From positions 3,642,963 to 3,706,962 of the forward strand of contig JAQFVV010006208.1 in assembly GCA_028023455.1 (NCBI GenBank): a stretch of 64,000 nucleotides of DNA, written 5' to 3'. Under the pieces are notes generated by a model. The model saw only the letters and a program-made list of their open reading frames with translations. It searched no databases and was not told where the DNA came from. The position numbers were made by a program, and so were the translations under genes. How positions within the stretch are numbered: position 1 is the stretch's first letter; every line of letters begins with the position of its first letter. This DNA comes from Epiperipatus broadwayi. Lineage: Eukaryota > Onychophora > Udeonychophora > Euonychophora > Peripatidae. Positions 1-11,368 of this stretch are shown here, in pieces.

Positions 1-1031
1 AATATAATGATTATGAAAGGAATGAGCCTGAGAGATCAACAAAACGTAAGACTAGCTATAAGTTCATCAGCGTTACAGTGAAGAATAATAATCATTCATC
101 ATCATGAATAATCAAAAATAAATTAAATGGTCAACCTTGTGTCTGGATTTGAAAATGGTTCACTATAGTCCAGGCTAATTTGGCCCTTGCCAAGCTTGGG
201 ACAGAGTATATAAACAATAATTTGAATGTTCAAACTTAAGTGCTAATCCATAAGAATAAAACAAAAAAAATAATGCTGGGATACTAAAACATGCTAATCA
301 TTATCAAAGTCCTCTGGTCATTTAGTACCATTAATGTACTGGCTGACTATAAACTGAATTTCTAATAATAAAAACTAAAGATAATGTAATGCATGGATTT
401 TAAAGAATATCTTTTTGTTCCAAACAGGGTCATCATCTGGATGTCCATAACCCTAAATGTAAATCCCAATCTATGTAACTGACTGTTAGGCATGAATCCA
501 GTCCAGGGAACAAGAGTTCTACAATTGTTACTGTGAGCAAGAGATAATAGCAACATATAATATTTTAAACCTAATGGATGATTAAATGAATTCACTGGAA
601 TAACTTAATGAGATGTAAATTTATTAATTAAAAACAATGAAATGGAATTAAAGGTCTGTGACTGCGCTATAAATTTGAATACATCATTCTGATTTGGATT
701 AAAATAATAAAAAAATATATACTATTACATTGCAATAATTTGCAGTCTCATTTGACTTATTTGACAGTGTGAAGTCAATCTGAGTCTATTTTAAACATTG
801 AATTTAATTTCATATACAGATTTCTCATAAAAAGACATACTCGATACACTTTTTTTTTTTAGATTTTATCATGGTCATCTAAATCAAAGATATTGTTATA
901 GTACATTTTGATTTTTTTCTAGTACTCTCTTGGTCTCATAATTTTTGAGGTATGTTGAATAATTGAAAAACCTAGAAAATAGTAGAAAAGGCAATGTTTG
1001 TATTTACCGCTATACATTTAAACATAATAAT
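1..1031. other. AT-rich non-coding stretch
   Basis: No exon-like or repeat-like structure stands out. The single open frame on the minus strand near 362-595 has no recognisable domain and is judged a chance frame. Probably an upstream intron of the SESTD1-like gene or flanking sequence. Confidence 0.5.
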
Positions 1032-2199
1032 CAGAAAATAATAATAAATTCATTATAACAGCTATATAAACATCAATAATAATTTTACACATAAAAAGCC
1101 TTTTTCAGCACCGGGTTTGGTGCTCTTTTCAAATGTTAATAATCTATTTAACATTAACAAACTATTTCAGACATAAAACCCTCTAGGGTTCAATAATGGA
1201 ATTAAAACAAGCAATAACAATATAAATCATTAAAATAAATCAAAACCCTGATATATAAATCCAGTAATTACAAAATAATTGACTATATCATAACAATACA
1301 TTAAATAAATATTACATGCATTTTTTTACAATTATACATATAGCATACAAAAGCGATTTACCTGCTGAAGAAGAAGCTGTAAGTAGTAACCAAAAACAAT
1401 TAAATCAAATTAATTTAGGCCTAGTACATATAATTGTATAATGCAGATTTATCATCTTGCCTATTAATTGTATTATTATGTCCTTTACTTGAAATACTAA
1501 CATAGAATAGATGCTACAAAAAGTATTAAACCTTTAAATTACATCAATAATTTGAATAATTGTTCGAATATTTACAAGACTTCGATAAATTTGGTGAACA
1601 ATTGGTTAAGTAAAAATGAATGGAAAATTATATAAAATGCCATATCTATAATTTTAAAAAAATGCATGTAATTTATTTATTGTATTGTTATGACATAGTA
1701 AATTGTTTTGTAATTACTGGATTTATATATGAGAGTTTTGATTTACTTTAATGATTTATATTGTTATAGCATGTTTTAATTCCATTATTGAACACTAGAG
1801 GGTTTTATGTCTGAAATAGTTTTTTAATGTTAAATAGATTATTAACATTTGAAAAGGGCATCAAACCAGGTGCTAAAAAAGGCTTTTTTATGTGTAAAAT
1901 TATTCATCATCATCATCAACCATTATCAATCCACTGCAGGATGAAGGTCTCTCCAAGTTCAATCCATCTTCTCCGATCTTTAGCTTCTCCTCTCCACATC
2001 ACCCCTGCACACTTTCTTATTTCATCCATCCATCTCACATATGGTCTCTGTCTGGATCTTTTACAACCTCTTGGAATCCAGTTTAAGATTTCAATTGTCC
2101 ATCTATTATCATCTCTTCTAGCAATCAGTCCAGCTCAACTCCAATCTTTTAATTATTGATGTTTATATAGCTGTTATAAAGATTTATTATTATTTTATG
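1032..2199. repeat. Long inverted repeat (foldback element), right arm interrupted
   Basis: The left arm (about 1032-1327) and the right arm (about 1651-1904, resuming at about 2152-2199) are reverse complements with scattered mismatches. For example 1188-1199 CTCTAGGGTTCA is mirrored by TGAACACTAGAG near 1789-1800. The right arm is split by an RTE tail at 1905-2154. Past it the arm resumes with ATTGATGTTTATATAGCTG, the mirror of 1062-1080. The loop (about 1328-1650) has no recognisable gene. No target duplication is clear. Confidence 0.75.
1905..2154 (-). mobile_element. RTE-type LINE 3' tail, 5'-truncated
   Basis: Read on the minus strand, this is the tail of an RTE-clade LINE: the final coding segment after the reverse transcriptase, followed by a short 3' end of ATG/ATC triplets. 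It shares the sequence of the tails at 21016, 23419 and 42915. It carries stops and substitutions, so it is dead. It sits inside the right arm of the foldback at 1032-2199, so it inserted after that element. Confidence 0.8.
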
Positions 2200-3478
2200 G
2201 AAGAACAGCTTAAAGATTTTTATTCTTTTCCAATTTTGATGACATTTAAACATAAATAATTGAAATCTTTTATCTTTCAATGCTGCAATGTAAATAAGAC
2301 TTTACAGTATGTTATTTTTGCGTGCTAATAAATTTCTTTCTTTGACATGAAAAGAAATGGATTCTTTTTTCTAAAATTTTTCTAATACTGTGCCAACAAT
2401 TTCTGTGGCACTATTTTTTGCAAATGTTCTTAAAACTGATTTGACCTTATTTTTTATTATTGAGAATTGCTTTATGTATTTGACTAATCAAAAGTGTTAT
2501 CTTTGTTATATAGCTTTGTCTGTTCTCTTTCCATCCTTATTTAAATTTTATTTCAGCTCTAATTTGTCCATGAACTTGTATTTGACTAATCAAAAGTGTC
2601 ATCTTTGTTATATAGCTTTGTCTGTTCTCTTTCCATCCTTATTTAAATTTTATTTCAGTTATAATTTGTCCATGAACTTGTATTTGACTAATCAAAAGTG
2701 TCATCTTTGTTATATAGCTTTGTCTGTTCTCTTTCCATCCTTATTTAAATTTTATTTCAGCTCTAATTTGTCCATGAACTTTTAAAATCCATTCAAGGTG
2801 GGATTATAAAGATAATTTCATTTTCAACAATCTTTGTAAATGTTATAACATTATTTGTTTTCCCTAGCTGCTGCTTGTAATTTTTTATTTAGTTTCCTCA
2901 AAAGATATCTTTTTTAATTTTAGCCTCTCTTTTCTTTGTTTCGTTTTGCATTACCACTATATTTTCTGATGTTTATTTTTAACTGTTTCATCTTTCCCAA
3001 TGTTTTTTCATAATTGTCTTTAGGTTTTTTTTATTGCTATTTTAAGTTCATCATTAATTATAGTAAAAAACCCCATGTTAATTTTTTCTATTATTTCTAA
3101 AAATATATTCATTGTAAACTTAATTTCTTATTTGATATAAATTGTATGTTTTAGAATTCAGACGAATTTCTGATAAGATACAAATGTGAAATATTTTTTT
3201 AAATAAACCACTGAATAGCAAAGGTTTCTTCAATAGTCCCTCAAAGAAGAGTGTCAAAGTATAAGATATTATTCATCAGACTGGCCAATTGCTAGGTAGT
3301 GAGAGTTAAAATGATTTTCTAATCTTGTTATTTCTTTAACTAAAAATAGCTAGATATCCATTTACTAACCAGTAATGAATAGTTAACTTGTTTGATTTGA
3401 ATATGCTATCTGAAAGAAAATTTTAAGTCTGATTAGAATCTGAAAAAAGTTTCACCTTTTATCTGGCTCAGATTCTAA
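2200..3478. other. AT-rich non-coding stretch with one tandem repeat
   Basis: Apart from the tandem repeat at 2476-2781, only low-complexity A/T-rich sequence is visible. No exon, RNA gene or element end was recognised. Confidence 0.5.
2476..2781. repeat. Tandem repeat, three copies of a 102-bp unit
   Basis: Units begin at 2476, 2578 and 2680, each with GTATTTGACTAATCAAAAGT, and are nearly identical. Because 102 is divisible by three, the repeat stays open in one plus-strand frame as a 34-residue repeat. The reading frame has no domain, is hydrophobic from its T-rich composition, and is not considered a gene. Confidence 0.9.
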
Positions 3479-4611
3479 CCCTAGATCAGGAGTGGGAACC
3501 TTTGTTTTGCCAAAGACCATTTGGATATAATTTGCAGGCTGTACAAAATTAGCCTATCATAATCAAAAATAATGTAATTAATTTATGCCTAATAAATTAG
3601 GGTTGGACAATCTTTTCAATTCGTGGGTCAATTTCATTTTTCTCTTTTTTAAATGAAGGCCAAATTTTTTACGTGAATTAAAAACGTAGTAACGTCAGTA
3701 TTATTAAAGACTGTTTCACATTTAATGACAATTTTTCCAATTTGCTTTATAATTATTTTTCATGACATATTTATATTCTCAAGTGTCTTTCTAAGTTCTG
3801 GGCAGATTATTTCTATAGAAGCTAGAATGTAATCTTTTATAAACTCCCCTGTAGCAGCTGGAATGTGGTCTTTTATAAACTCCCCTTCAGAAAATGATTT
3901 CAAATTTTCTGCTTTTTAAAAATAGAATAATGGTAACTTGCTTTCATAGATATCTTTTATGAAACACATCAATGCTTGAAGCTTCCTTCTCATATTTTCT
4001 ATTTTAATATTTCTTTCTTCCACCACAATTTTGTTGTAATCAGAATGTTTTGATAAATAATACCTTTTAGTATTGTATTCTTTATTAATTGAAATACTTT
4101 CCAGACATATCAATTAAATCTCTTTCTATAAAAGGAGAGTGTGTTTCAGTGCAACCATCATACTAAAAAATATTAAATGCAAAATAATAATAAAATGGAA
4201 TAAAATTCCAGCTTTATTGTTGCTAATATTCATCTGCTGAAAATCACTATAAAAACAAACAAAATACCGTCAGCATTAGATTAAACCTGTAATCACTTCT
4301 GACTGAATAAACCAGAACTATTATAAAGGTTGTATTTCCAGTATATAAATGCAACTAAAACACCATCATCACAAACCCTTAGGAAAGCACTATTATAAAG
4401 ATTGGTGAGAAAGAAAAAGGTGTAGTTGAGAAAATAAATATATTATTTCACTTAACTTAAATTCAATGTTTGCACTTGTGCATATTTAAGCGGAAGTTTC
4501 ATACAGGGCCATTTTATATGCTTTTTTGAAAATTTCTATGAGCCGGATTGAGCGCTTTCAGGGGGCTGAAATTGGACCGTGGGCCAGAGATTTTCCACCC
4601 TTGCCCTAAAT
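3479..4611 (-). mobile_element. Internally deleted hAT DNA transposon
   Basis: The element proper is 3487-4603. Its ends are short imperfect inverted repeats (CAGGAGTGGGAA at the left, TTTTCCACCCTTG at the right). They are flanked by 8-bp direct repeats CCCTAGAT (3479-3486) and CCCTAAAT (4604-4611), 7 of 8 matching, as expected for hAT. At about 1.1 kb it is far shorter than an autonomous hAT, but a piece of transposase survives on the minus strand. Confidence 0.8.
3720..4140 (-). pseudogene. hAT transposase N-terminal relic (GTF2IRD2/ZBED-like)
   Basis: The open part at 3916-4113 reads CLESISINKEYNTKRYY and then a lysine- and arginine-rich stretch. This resembles the BED-like zinc finger and KEYN-x-KRHY-x-x-KH motif of hAT transposases related to GTF2IRD2. 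Immediately downstream on the same strand, another frame contains FSEGEFIKD followed by a second GEFIKD, matching the conserved motif after the finger in that family. The doubled GEFIKD is a small local duplication. The catalytic core is absent and the frame is broken, so this is a fossil. The family assignment is from memory of conserved motifs and should be confirmed by a protein search. Confidence 0.65.
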
Positions 4612-5419
4612 AAATAATTAGTTTATGATTTTTATAAGTTTGAAAAATGATGAAGTTAATGAATGAAACACAGTTAATTTATTTTATCTAGAATTCAAAT
4701 GAATTACATTAGAAAGTTATATGTTGTCTCAGCATCTTTTGTTTGGATAATTATAATAAAAAAAAATTTAATCTAAAAGATTTTTTAAAAAAAAAAAAAT
4801 TAATTAAAAACAAATATAATTGTAGAATTTGAATACGGTAGTTATTAAATTATCACATATTTTAAATTTTATTAAAAAATGATCAATTTAAAACAAAATT
4901 GAAACAGACGACTTACTAAATTTTACGTATGTATTAAAAGCAGTAATTTAATAATATTAAATATTAATTTTGTTTATATGAGGAAAAACTCATTTTTATA
5001 AATTAGCTATTTACATCAAAACCGATCTTGATCTAACAACATTTTAAAATATTGACATGGTAAACTTAAATCTAGAATTGGTAAATGATTGAAAGATGAA
5101 ACTGTTGCGGGTAAATGAGAGAGTTTATAGATTTGCAGCTTTCTTTTGAGAAAAATATTAAACAAAATGGACAAGGTAGCATCCAAATGAAGATAAGCAG
5201 AATTGAATTATATTTTGACTAAGAGAAAAAATATATTTTAAGATTGTAAGGTTTTAATAGATTCAATACAAAGGATCATAATGAGACGGTAAGATACAGG
5301 TTAACACAAAACTAACGAGACAAAAATTATTAAGTAAAACAATATTCTCAGTTGATATTCCTAATCTTCAGAAACATTTCAGTAAATTTGGATTATAATT
5401 TTCAAATCATTTTAATTTA
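4612..5419. other. AT-rich non-coding stretch
   Basis: Runs of A and T with no recognised exon or element end. Nothing further can be supported. Confidence 0.5.
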
Positions 5420-8293
5420 ATGATATTTTGAAGATGGCTCAAGATTTGATTGAAATAAAGAGGAGAATGACTGATACATTACTGCAACAAGGATCGCTGG
5501 CATACAAAAGCAACAATTTACCAGTAAATATTATACTGCGATAAGACAATATATGATGAAAAGAAGGATTATGAAAATGTATAAAAATAATTCATTAAGG
5601 AAAATTGAATATCTAGTGTTTTGTAAAATGGATAAGAAAAAAATAATAATAACGATACGAGAAAAACAAGGAAAGCTATAAGAAGAGAAAAATAGAAGTT
5701 TCATAAGTGTAAAACACTTTCTTGGTATTGATAGAAAGCTAATTTTTGCAATAAGAAGAAAATATGGAATTTTTATTAAAAACAAAGACGATATGAAATG
5801 GAAGAGTGTTCTATAAAGAATTATACAATAGTAAAGAATGAGAAGTTCCCTACAAATACTACATGTTCTGAATATTAGCCCTAGCATTTTAAATGAAGTG
5901 AGACACACGATTAAATTTATGAAGAAGAGAAACATTTCAAAAAATGATGGGAATTATAATCACTATCCTAAAAGAAATATGTCTAAATGATACATATTAT
6001 TGAGATGATTGGAAGAATTCAATAGTGATATTGATTTTTTAAAAAAGTGATAAAAAAAGATACTATAGATTACAGACGTATCAATCTTTTATCAGTTCTA
6101 TACAAAATTTTTACCCAAGATAATTATAACTTGTCTACAACGAACTTTGGATTGTAACCAGACCAAAGAAGAATCTGGATTTAGAAAATGGTTTTAACAC
6201 AATGGATCATATCCATGTGTTGGGAGAAGTTATAGAAAAGACCAATGAATTTCAGTTGTCATTACATTTTGGATTTGTAGATTATGAAAGAGCATTTGAT
6301 TCAGCATTAAATCATGAAGATGTAGAACCAAAATATACTCCTATTCTGAAAAATATGAAAATGCAACAGTAATGATTATATGTGTGTTTTAGATAATGAT
6401 ATGAAGATTAACATTGAAAAGGATGGTAATTCCTTATCTCCAAAAATTTTTACAGCAGTTTTAGAAGTGTTTGTGGATTAAAATGGGAAGCTAAGGGAGC
6501 AAAAGTAAATAGGCATTATTTGAGCCATCTAGATTTTTCAGATGATGTTGCTTTTACAAATAATACTTCAGAGCTTAAGGAAATGTCGCTACAGATGTCA
6601 TCATGAAATGAAGAAAATAGGATTGAAGATAAGTGCTTAAAAACCTAAAGTAATGTTCAGTGAATTTTTTTCACAAGAAGAAAATAAAGTTTGATAATGA
6701 TGAATTAGATGTTAACAATTATAAATAACTTGACTAGATTATTGGTACAGATGGGAATATAATTGATTAAATTAATCATTAAAATTAATCTTGGCTGGAG
6801 TGCTTTTCTTATTTATGGATCTGAGACTTGACACTTAACAGAACAGCAATACGGAGACTTCACATGATCGCCATATTTTATGCTTGCTCATAACTGTTAT
6901 TAAAACAGACAAAACACTCCATACAGTAGTGCCACCCTGTGCCAACTAGAGTAATCGATGGATGCCAGAAGGCTTGTGCATAAAATTCCTTTCTAGTGCC
7001 TACTCATCCAATATCCCCAGACTAGTTTCTAGCTTGTGGCTTTTGTCAGTGAGGAGTCTTGGATCTGAGAGCACTGCACCTAGATCTTAGGATCTAATGT
7101 AACCCTCCAATAGCCATTTTTTATCTCTACTTAACTATCAAACTATGAGAATAAAATTGAAAAACACAAAAATATTTTTAATCCAAACTCATTAGCTTAT
7201 ATAGTTATATAGGTCTGAACTCAGTTCAGTACCCATACATTTTGGTGTCTTTGGCTTTTTGATAATTATAGCGATCACTATCCTATTAGGCAGGATTGAT
7301 ATTAACCCACTAAACATCACATGAGAAACATTTCTTATGCTTGCTCATAACTGTTGTTAAAATAGGCAAAACTCTCCATATAATAGTGCCACTCAGTGCA
7401 AGCCAGAGTAATCAATGGATGCAGGAAGGCTTGTGCATAAAATCCCTCTCTTAGTGCCTACTCATCCAATATCCCCAGACTAGTTCTTAGCTTATGGCTT
7501 TCATCAGTGGGGAGCCTTGGATCTGAGAGCACTGCATCTAGAATGAGCTTGGATTGAAAATATTTTTGTGTTTTAAAGTTTTATTCTCATAGTTTTGTAG
7601 TTAAGTAGAGATAAAATGTAGCTGTTGGAGGGTTGCATTAGATCCTAAGATCTAGGTGCAGTGCTCTCAGATCCAAGGCTCCTCACTGATGACAGCCACA
7701 AGCTAGAAACTAGTCTGGGAAGGCACTAGATAGGAATTTTATGCACAAGCCTTCTGGCATCCATTGATTACTCTGGCTTGCACTGAGTGGCTCTACTGTA
7801 TGGAGAGTTTTGCCTGTTTTAATACAGAGACTTCCGATCACTCAACAAAATATGGAGAGGTATATGATAAGAGTGAAGAAGAAATCAAAAATGATACATG
7901 TATTACTGGACATCATTGAAAGATTAATGCTCTGGATATATTGCTAGAAAAGATGATAATATATGTACTGCTAAAGTTTTAAAGCATTTCCCAAGATATT
8001 GTAAAAGACCTAGGGAGAGACAACATATAAGATGGATGGATGAAATAAGGATGTTTAATGCAGTAGACATATTGCTACAAAAGATGATAATATATGTACT
8101 GCTAAAGTCTGATTGTATCCCAAGATATTGTAAAAGACCTAGGGAGAGACCACATATGAGATGGATGGGTGAAATAAGGACATTTGCTGGTGTAATGTGG
8201 AGAAGAGAGGTTAGAGATCGGAGAAGATGAATTGATCTTGGAGAGACTTCATCCTGCAATGGATTGGTAATGGTTGAAAATGATGATGATGAA
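5420..8293 (+). pseudogene. RTE-clade LINE, decayed, interrupted by a foldback element
   Basis: Pieces of an RTE-type endonuclease-reverse transcriptase appear in order but in several frames. INLLSVLYKIFT is near 6080, the FGFVDYERAFDS palm motif near 6270, LSHLDFSDDVAFTNN (the FADD-like catalytic box, with its first residues altered) near 6520, and the tail KRPRERPHMRWMGEIR near 8135. The 5' part (endonuclease) is missing or unrecognisable. A foldback element occupies 6862-7820. The tail region at about 7930-8060 is locally duplicated at about 8060-8190. Numerous stops make it non-functional. It ends in ATG/ATC-rich triplets near 8290, the same 3' end as the isolated tails elsewhere in the window. 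Confidence 0.85.
6848..7834. mobile_element. Hammerhead-family foldback element, copy 1, inside the RTE LINE
   Basis: The element (6862-7820, 959 bp) interrupts the RTE reading frame. It is flanked by direct repeats AATACGGAGACTTC (6848-6861) and AATACAGAGACTTC (7821-7834), 13 of 14 matching. It contains one full minus-oriented monomer, then a second partial one head-to-tail. After an abrupt switch near 7540 comes a plus-oriented partial monomer. Three hammerhead sites are present. Those at about 7012-7055 and 7472-7515 (minus) have core mutations. The one at about 7680-7722 (plus) keeps CTGATGA and GAAAC and the GTC cleavage triplet. No protein is encoded. Confidence 0.85.
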
Positions 8294-8546
8294 TCATAAT
8301 TATTCAATAAAGATAACTATATGGGCATTTGTATATTTATAGTAAAAAACGAGTCTTTTCTCTATATAAATAAACATTTTTTTAAAAATAAAGCAAAATA
8401 TACATTATTTTCATTCATATTTTTATATATATATGTTCTCAAATTTCTGATATATTTTTGTTTCTTCATCTTAAAAAAATTATTATATTTTCCCTGAAAT
8501 ATATCCAGTGAAATAATTAATCAATGCTCATATATATATATTTTAG

Positions 8547-8661
8547 TTCTCAAAACAAATGGATAATCTTCTCGAATTGTTATGTTGTGACATCACTGTT
8601 ACTAATATAGAAAGTGCAGAAAATGCTTTGAGTTGTTTGGCTTTCAAATTTGACTCTATCA
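8547..8661 (+). CDS. SESTD1: SESTD1-like exon A (spectrin-repeat region)
   Basis: This exon encodes 38 codons plus one base, starting FSKQMDNLLELLCCDI. It aligns without gaps to the human SESTD1 segment I recall as LSQQLDGLLGMLCVDV. The acceptor is the TTTTAG ending at 8546, and the donor is A|GTGAGT at 8661/8662, which leaves phase 1. The internal ATG at 8559 is only a methionine within the protein, not the start. SESTD1 is a cytoplasmic scaffold with a SEC14-like lipid-binding domain followed by spectrin repeats. In vertebrates it is linked to TRPC channel regulation and to planar-polarity proteins. Only spectrin-repeat sequence is in this window, so the SEC14 domain lies upstream. Confidence 0.88.
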
Positions 8662-9009
8662 GTGAGTTTTTCATTCACTTTCTTTTATTTCAAATACTTT
8701 TTTTTTTAATATATACATTTTTTAAATTTAAATGTTATTTTTAATGCAATTCATCTGTTTGGGTGTTCTAAGTATAGACATTAAATTATAAACTGTTTCC
8801 AAATGAATGTTTATTCATATGCAGATGAGTCATATGCAGATGTGAATTATGAATATGTATATTCTTACACTGAAAGTTTTATTTTAAATTAATCTTGGCG
8901 AGCAGTTGTGAAATTTATACTTCTATTTTGAATATTAATTACAGATGATTACCTGCAAATGTGCTTCTATTGATTTATAATCTATAATTAAATATAGAGT
9001 TTCAACTAT
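8662..9009. other. Start of intron between exons A and B
   Basis: AT-rich intronic sequence with no recognised element. The whole intron runs 8662-14791 (about 6.1 kb) and holds the repeats listed separately. Confidence 0.6.
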
Positions 9010-9735
9010 TTAGTATTCTTAACAGAGGCAAAACTTTCCATAACATTAGCGCCACCTAGTGCAAGTAAGAGTAATCAATGGATGCAAGAAAGTTTGTGCA
9101 TAAAATCCCTATCTAGTGCCTATTCATCCAATATCCCCACATTCGTTTCTAGCTTGGGGCTTTCATCATTGAGGAACCTTGAATCTGAGAGCACTGGACC
9201 TAGATCTTAGGATCTAATCCGACCCTCCAGTAGTCACCTTTTTAGTTAACTATGAAGCTATGAGTCCAAAATAAAAACTCAATAATCTTTTTAATCCAGT
9301 TCAGTATCTATACATTTTGGTGTCCTTGGTTCTTTCTTTAATAACCTTAGTCATCATCATCCCATTTGGCAGGATTGGTATTAAACCACTAAACATCACA
9401 TGGTCGCAACTCTCTATGCTTACGCAAGCTGTTGTAAGTTACAAAACTCTGGTTAAATAAAATAGTAAAAAGTGGCTGCTGGAGGGTTGCATTAGATTCT
9501 AAGATTTACTTCAGTGCTTTCAGATCCAAGACTCCTCACTGATTAAAGCCGCAAGCTTGAAACATAGTCTGGGAATATTGGATGAGTAGGAACTAAATGG
9601 GGATTTTATGCACGAACCTTCTTGCAACCATTGATTATGAAGGCTTTCACTTGGTGGCACTACATTATAGAGCGTTTTGCCTCTGTTATAACAGCTTGTG
9701 TAAGCATAGGGAATTGTGATCATGTGATATTTAGT
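9010..9735. mobile_element. Hammerhead-family foldback element, copy 2
   Basis: A minus-oriented full monomer (about 9010-9430) is followed by a partial plus-oriented one (about 9440-9735), as in the other copies. Shared landmarks are GTAATCAATGGATG near 9070, the CACTAAACATCACATG terminus near 9390, and GTGATCATGTGATATTTAGT near 9715. Both hammerhead cores are mutated: ATGATGA on the minus strand near 9175 and CTGATTA on the plus strand near 9536. Unlike most copies, no convincing 14-bp target duplication could be found. Confidence 0.75.
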
Positions 9736-10177
9736 TGTGAATACTTTTTTACCAATATAGGCAGATGTTATCTTATTATTTTGTATTATCACAAAAAGGT
9801 CAAAGGGCACATTAGAGTTGACGATAAGGCTTAGAATAAATTGTATTGAGAGAAGAACAAGCAATATCATTAACAATAATCTCATGATCAAGCGCGATTG
9901 CTTGGCGATAATACTTTTTGTCCAATAACCCTACATTGCATTGGGCAGAGAATAAAATACATATCTTTAAAAAATTGTATTTAACAGATATTTATTAACA
10001 TTGATTTTTTAAGATTTAATATCGTAAAGAAAAGCGATCCTCATTTACATAATATATATAAAGCTTGAATAAAATTAAATAGTTGGATATGTGAACAATG
10101 TAAAAAAATAAAGATCAGCAAATTGATTGTGTATTGAAATGAATATTATTTAATGAAACAAGTTTATAAATTATGTG
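9736..10177. other. AT-rich intronic sequence
   Basis: No gene, RNA or repeat was recognised here. Confidence 0.5.
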
Positions 10178-10735
10178 AGAGGAAACCAATCTTTCAAATA
10201 TGCTCAATTGGTATTAATTTACTTGCACTCACTCGTCAATAAATGTTTTAAAAATCTATATGAGTCATCTATGGTTAGAGCATATAAGTCAATATCCTAT
10301 TATCCATCACGCATTGGTGGCCTATCGGTTAACATAGCTGCCTTCCAAGCAGCTGGCCCGGGTTAGCTTCCCGGTCAATGCATTTGACATATGGAAAAAA
10401 AAATACCCTAATGTCCATGCTTAATTCAGGACTTGATTCTATTATGATTTCAAATGACAAATTATTTGTATAAATTTATTTCTATATATCATAGGGAAGA
10501 GACAGTATTTCATTTTTAAATACCCATGTGAAAGGATACCAAGCTTTTATGCGCTATTGGTATTAATTTGCTGGCATTTATCCGTCAACAAGTGTTTTAA
10601 AAGCATATGTGAATCACCTGAGCTTAGGCTTATTTTTATATGGACCAATACCCTACTCGCCGTGCTTAACTTCGAATTTGATTCTTATTGTGAGCTTGAT
10701 AATAAAAATGAGAAATTATTTGTACAAATTTAAGA
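10178..10735 (+). repeat. Tandem dimer of a ~350-bp repeat, first copy carrying a tRNA-Gly-like SINE head
   Basis: Landmarks repeat at about 350 bp: TTGGTATTAATTT near 10207 and 10557, the CGTCAATAAATGTTTTAAAA-type segment near 10232 and 10585, and AATTATTTGTAYAAATTTA near 10460 and 10712. The first copy has an extra ~70-bp tRNA-like segment (10311-10381) absent from the second. The tail after the tRNA part (ATGGAAAAA...CCCTAATG) recurs after the tRNA-like sequence at 49060. Confidence 0.7.
10311..10382 (+). repeat. tRNA-Gly(UCC)-derived SINE head
   Basis: It folds as a tRNA. The acceptor strands are GCATTGG and TCAATGC, and the anticodon stem CTGC/GCAG closes a loop CTTCCAA with anticodon UCC (Gly). 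The arm CCCGG...CCGG encloses a TTAGCTT loop. The invariant TTCGA of the T loop is replaced by TTAGC, damaging the B box. The flanking repeat body and the second copy at 49060 indicate a SINE rather than a working tRNA gene. Confidence 0.7.
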
Positions 10736-11188
10736 ATATTGATCATGACATTAAATGTCAAAAATGCTGGATTTGACAACAGATTAATAATAAGAAAATT
10801 GGGCTGAAGAGAAAAATCACTGATTAATCATTTTGTATTGGTTTGAACGTTTACATTGGAAACTTGATTTGAAGTCTGAGCCAGAAACGAAATGTTAGAG
10901 AAGCAGGATTGGAGTAAAGAAAATATGATTGTACTAAGAATGATCCTTAAGAGAGATAATACAAATAGTCCTATAGTTAGAAAAAGTATCAATTAAATTA
11001 CATAAAGCGTCACATTGATATATATCCGATTGTCAGTATTACACTTGCTGTTTAATGCTTTCATTTTTTGTTACTTATTATTGCGACATTAAAAATCGAT
11101 CTTCTTTTAATGTACGTTACCATATTTAAATTTGTTTTTTCACAAAATCTATTTAATACATTGTACAAGCTTAAAACTGCATTTATAT
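10736..11188. other. AT-rich intronic sequence
   Basis: Nothing identifiable. The plus-strand open frame at 11068-11298 runs into the palindrome that follows and is not a gene. Confidence 0.5.
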
Positions 11189-11322
11189 ACGTAATAGATG
11201 TTGGGATTCGAAATCAGACTTTCACACGACCCACTACAGTGTGTGATCAGGTGGGATATGAGATGGCACTGAGAGTAGTGGTTCATGTGAAAGTCTGAGT
11301 TCGAATCCCAACATCTATTTAA
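11189..11322. repeat. Short palindromic element with B-box-like ends
   Basis: The arms are ATAGATGTTGGGATTCG followed by AGACTTTCACACGACCCACT at the left, and the reverse complement at the right, with a few mismatches. The right arm reads GTCTGAGTTCGAATCCC, which matches a pol III B box (GGTTCGAATCC). It is related to the palindromes at 22985, 34745, 36868, 42735 and 63058. Confidence 0.75.
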
Positions 11323-11368
11323 TGTAAAATAATCAAGAAATTTTTACTAGCACATTGTCAAGCTGTAA

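Noticed and set aside
362-595. Minus-strand open frame of 77 codons
   Set aside because: No domain, AT-driven composition and no splice or promoter context.
2390-2785. 131-codon plus-strand frame as a membrane protein
   Set aside because: It is the 102-bp tandem repeat read in frame. Hydrophobicity follows from T-rich codons.
5531-5935. 134-codon minus-strand frame
   Set aside because: It lies antisense to the decayed RTE LINE. Hydrophobic residues come from A-rich sense sequence.
9010-9735. 14-bp target duplication for this foldback copy
   Set aside because: Only an 8-base match (TATTTAGT) could be found at the two ends, which may include element sequence.
10311-10382. Functional tRNA-Gly(UCC) gene
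   Set aside because: The cloverleaf is good, but the T loop has lost TTCGA and the sequence is embedded in a repeat with a SINE tail. A second copy at 49060 is further decayed.
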